From CALKHQ01 sp050329975 (GTDB taxonomy: Bacteria > Pseudomonadota > Alphaproteobacteria > CALKHQ01), in the NCBI GenBank assembly GCA_050329975.1, contig JBHJOG010000117.1, positions 1 through 6,087 on the forward strand: a stretch of 6,087 nt of DNA, written 5' to 3'. The translations under genes and the position numbers were made by a program. The notes under the pieces are model-generated. The model was not told where the DNA came from. It saw only the letters and a list, made by a program, of their open reading frames with translations, and did not search any database. Below, piece by piece: positions 5,089-6,087 of this stretch (its first letter is position 1; each line of letters begins with the position of its first letter).

Positions 5089-6087
5089 TCAAGACCGCTG
5101 GTCTGGAGCGGCCAGGCGGCTTCCGATCGACACGAGCAGCAGGTCGTAGGCGCGGTCGACGATCCTGTCGAGCGAAGGGGTGCGCGCGAACATCGCGCGC
5201 GCTTCGGCCAGGCACTCGTCGCGGCTCGGCAGCTGCGGCAGGTGGAGGGCTCCCAGCACTTCCGTGGTGCGGTGGCGGGCCCGATCCAGCCGATCCTGCA
5301 ACGCGGCGAGCTCGGGGCCGTGCAGCGTCGCGCGGATGGCGGCGGCAATGCGCTCCGGGTTGAGGTGGGCCGCCAGATCCTCGGCCGCCCGGTTGATCAC
5401 CTTGGCGCCGAGCCGCTGCTCGTTGCGCACCACCTGCTCGGGCGGCGTCTTCAGGTCCCAGACCAGGCCGATCCAGGAGAGCGCGCGCAGGATGTAGTAC
5501 GTCGGATCGAACTCCCACCAGCGGAAGCCCTGGCGGGCGCTGCTCTGGTAGGCATGGTGGTTGTTGTGCCAGCCCTCGCCCATTGTCGAGATCGCCAGCA
5601 GCCAGTTGTTGCGGGAATCGTCGCCGGTGACGTAGCGCTTGCTGCCCCGGACGTGGGCCAGCGAGTTGATGCTGAACGTGCCGTGGTAGACCAGCACAGT
5701 GCTCCAGAAGAAGCCGACCACCAGCCCCGGCCAGCCATCGATGGCGAAGCAGAGTGCGGCCAGCGCCAATGCCGGCAGCAACTCGAGGCGGTGCAGCCAC
5801 ATCAACTCCGGATAACGCGCGAGGTCGGCGACCTTGTCCAGGTCTGCCTTCGCGTGCTTGCGGGCGAAGATCCAGCCGAGATGGCTGTACAGGAAGCCCT
5901 TGTGCCGCGGCGAATGCACGTCCTCGGCGGTGTCCGAGTTCTGGTGGTGGTGGCGGTGCTTGCCGGCCCACCAAAGCACGCTTTTCTGCGCGGTGGTTTG
6001 GGAGAGGAAGGCGAGCACGAACTGGAACGCCCGGCTGGTCGAATAGGCGCGGTGTGAGAAATAGCGGTGATAGCCGGCCCCGATGGC
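5089..6087 (-). CDS. Acyl-CoA (delta-9 type) fatty acid desaturase, 5'-truncated by window edge
   Basis: Membrane di-iron desaturases of this family insert a cis double bond into acyl-CoA or lipid-bound acyl chains. The frame is open to the right edge and gives 332 residues; the N-terminal membrane segments are missing. Numbering from the first visible codon, histidine box 1 is HRYFSH (7-12), box 2 is HRHHH (44-48), NSLAH (141-145) matches the extra Asn/His metal ligands of SCD1-type enzymes, and box 3 is HNNHH (174-178). All expected ligands are therefore present. A hydrophobic pair of helices spans about 101-135. After box 3 a polar, mostly helical tail of about 150 residues follows. The GTG at 6018-6016 is internal (a Val codon after box 1), so starting there would wrongly remove box 1. 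The enzyme's role in membrane lipid unsaturation is inferred from the family; chain position specificity cannot be read. It lies tail to tail with the CapA-like gene, with no clear terminator between them. Confidence 0.94.
   Translation of the reverse strand, partial: AIGAGYHRYFSHRAYSTSRAFQFVLAFLSQTTAQKSVLWWAGKHRHHHQNSDTAEDVHSPRHKGFLYSHLGWIFARKHAKADLDKVADLARYPELMWLHRLELLPALALAALCFAIDGWPGLVVGFFWSTVLVYHGTFSINSLAHVRGSKRYVTGDDSRNNWLLAISTMGEGWHNNHHAYQSSARQGFRWWEFDPTYYILRALSWIGLVWDLKTPPEQVVRNEQRLGAKVINRAAEDLAAHLNPERIAAAIRATLHGPELAALQDRLDRARHRTTEVLGALHLPQLPSRDECLAEARAMFARTPSLDRIVDRAYDLLLVSIGSRLAAPDQRS

Noticed and set aside
5092..5111. AGACC-GCT-GGTCT hairpin near the desaturase 3' end as a terminator
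   Set aside because: The stem is only 5 bp, it lies inside the desaturase coding sequence, and no T-run follows on either strand.
4982..5974. 330-codon minus-strand frame overlapping the desaturase
   Set aside because: It is an out-of-frame reading of the desaturase. The histidine boxes are in the other frame, and this one is Ala/Gly/Arg/Pro-rich without motifs.
6016..6018. GTG at 6018 as the start of the desaturase
   Set aside because: The frame continues to the window edge and includes HRYFSH, the essential first histidine box, upstream of this codon. The gene is truncated by the window, not short.

Overview
The window is strongly GC-rich, and its coding third positions are mostly G or C. 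Protein content fits a Gram-negative alphaproteobacterium. The evidence is a proteobacterial-type IlvD, a lipobox lipoprotein, a Sec-exported pentapeptide-repeat protein, and a small four-helix membrane protein of a type I associate with alphaproteobacteria. The genus cannot be named from this sequence alone.

Layout from left to right. (1) Positions 1-1476 hold the 3' four-fifths of ilvD (dihydroxy-acid dehydratase, branched-chain amino acid synthesis) on the plus strand; its N-terminus lies outside the window. (2) A short-form TrmO/TsaA-like (UPF0066) protein lies convergent on the minus strand at 1483-1998, only 6 nt from the ilvD stop. (3) A divergent intergenic stretch (1999-2244) carries an imperfect inverted repeat and a 12-bp palindrome. 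(4) A two-gene secreted operon follows on the plus strand: an exported pentapeptide-repeat beta-helix protein (2245-2745), then, after 1 nt, a lipoprotein with a hexapeptide Pro-Glu-Thr-Val repeat (2747-3403). A textbook intrinsic terminator closes it (3411-3448). (5) A 126-nt spacer precedes a small four-helix membrane protein (3575-4021) and a CapA-type (PGA_cap) metallophosphatase-like protein (4072-5064). (6) A membrane acyl-CoA desaturase with all three histidine boxes lies convergent on the minus strand and runs off the right edge (5089-6087).

Most of the window is ordinary chromosomal gene content with known folds. I see no mobile element, CRISPR array, tRNA or rRNA. Two things deserve a second look. 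The first is the start region of the CapA-like gene: a 14-bp tandem triplication creates two 5-codon mini-ORFs, each overlapping the next GTG start by GTGA, in front of the only possible start of the real gene. The second is the tightly coupled, self-contained pair of exported beta-helix protein and lipoprotein, which looks like an uncharacterised envelope module.
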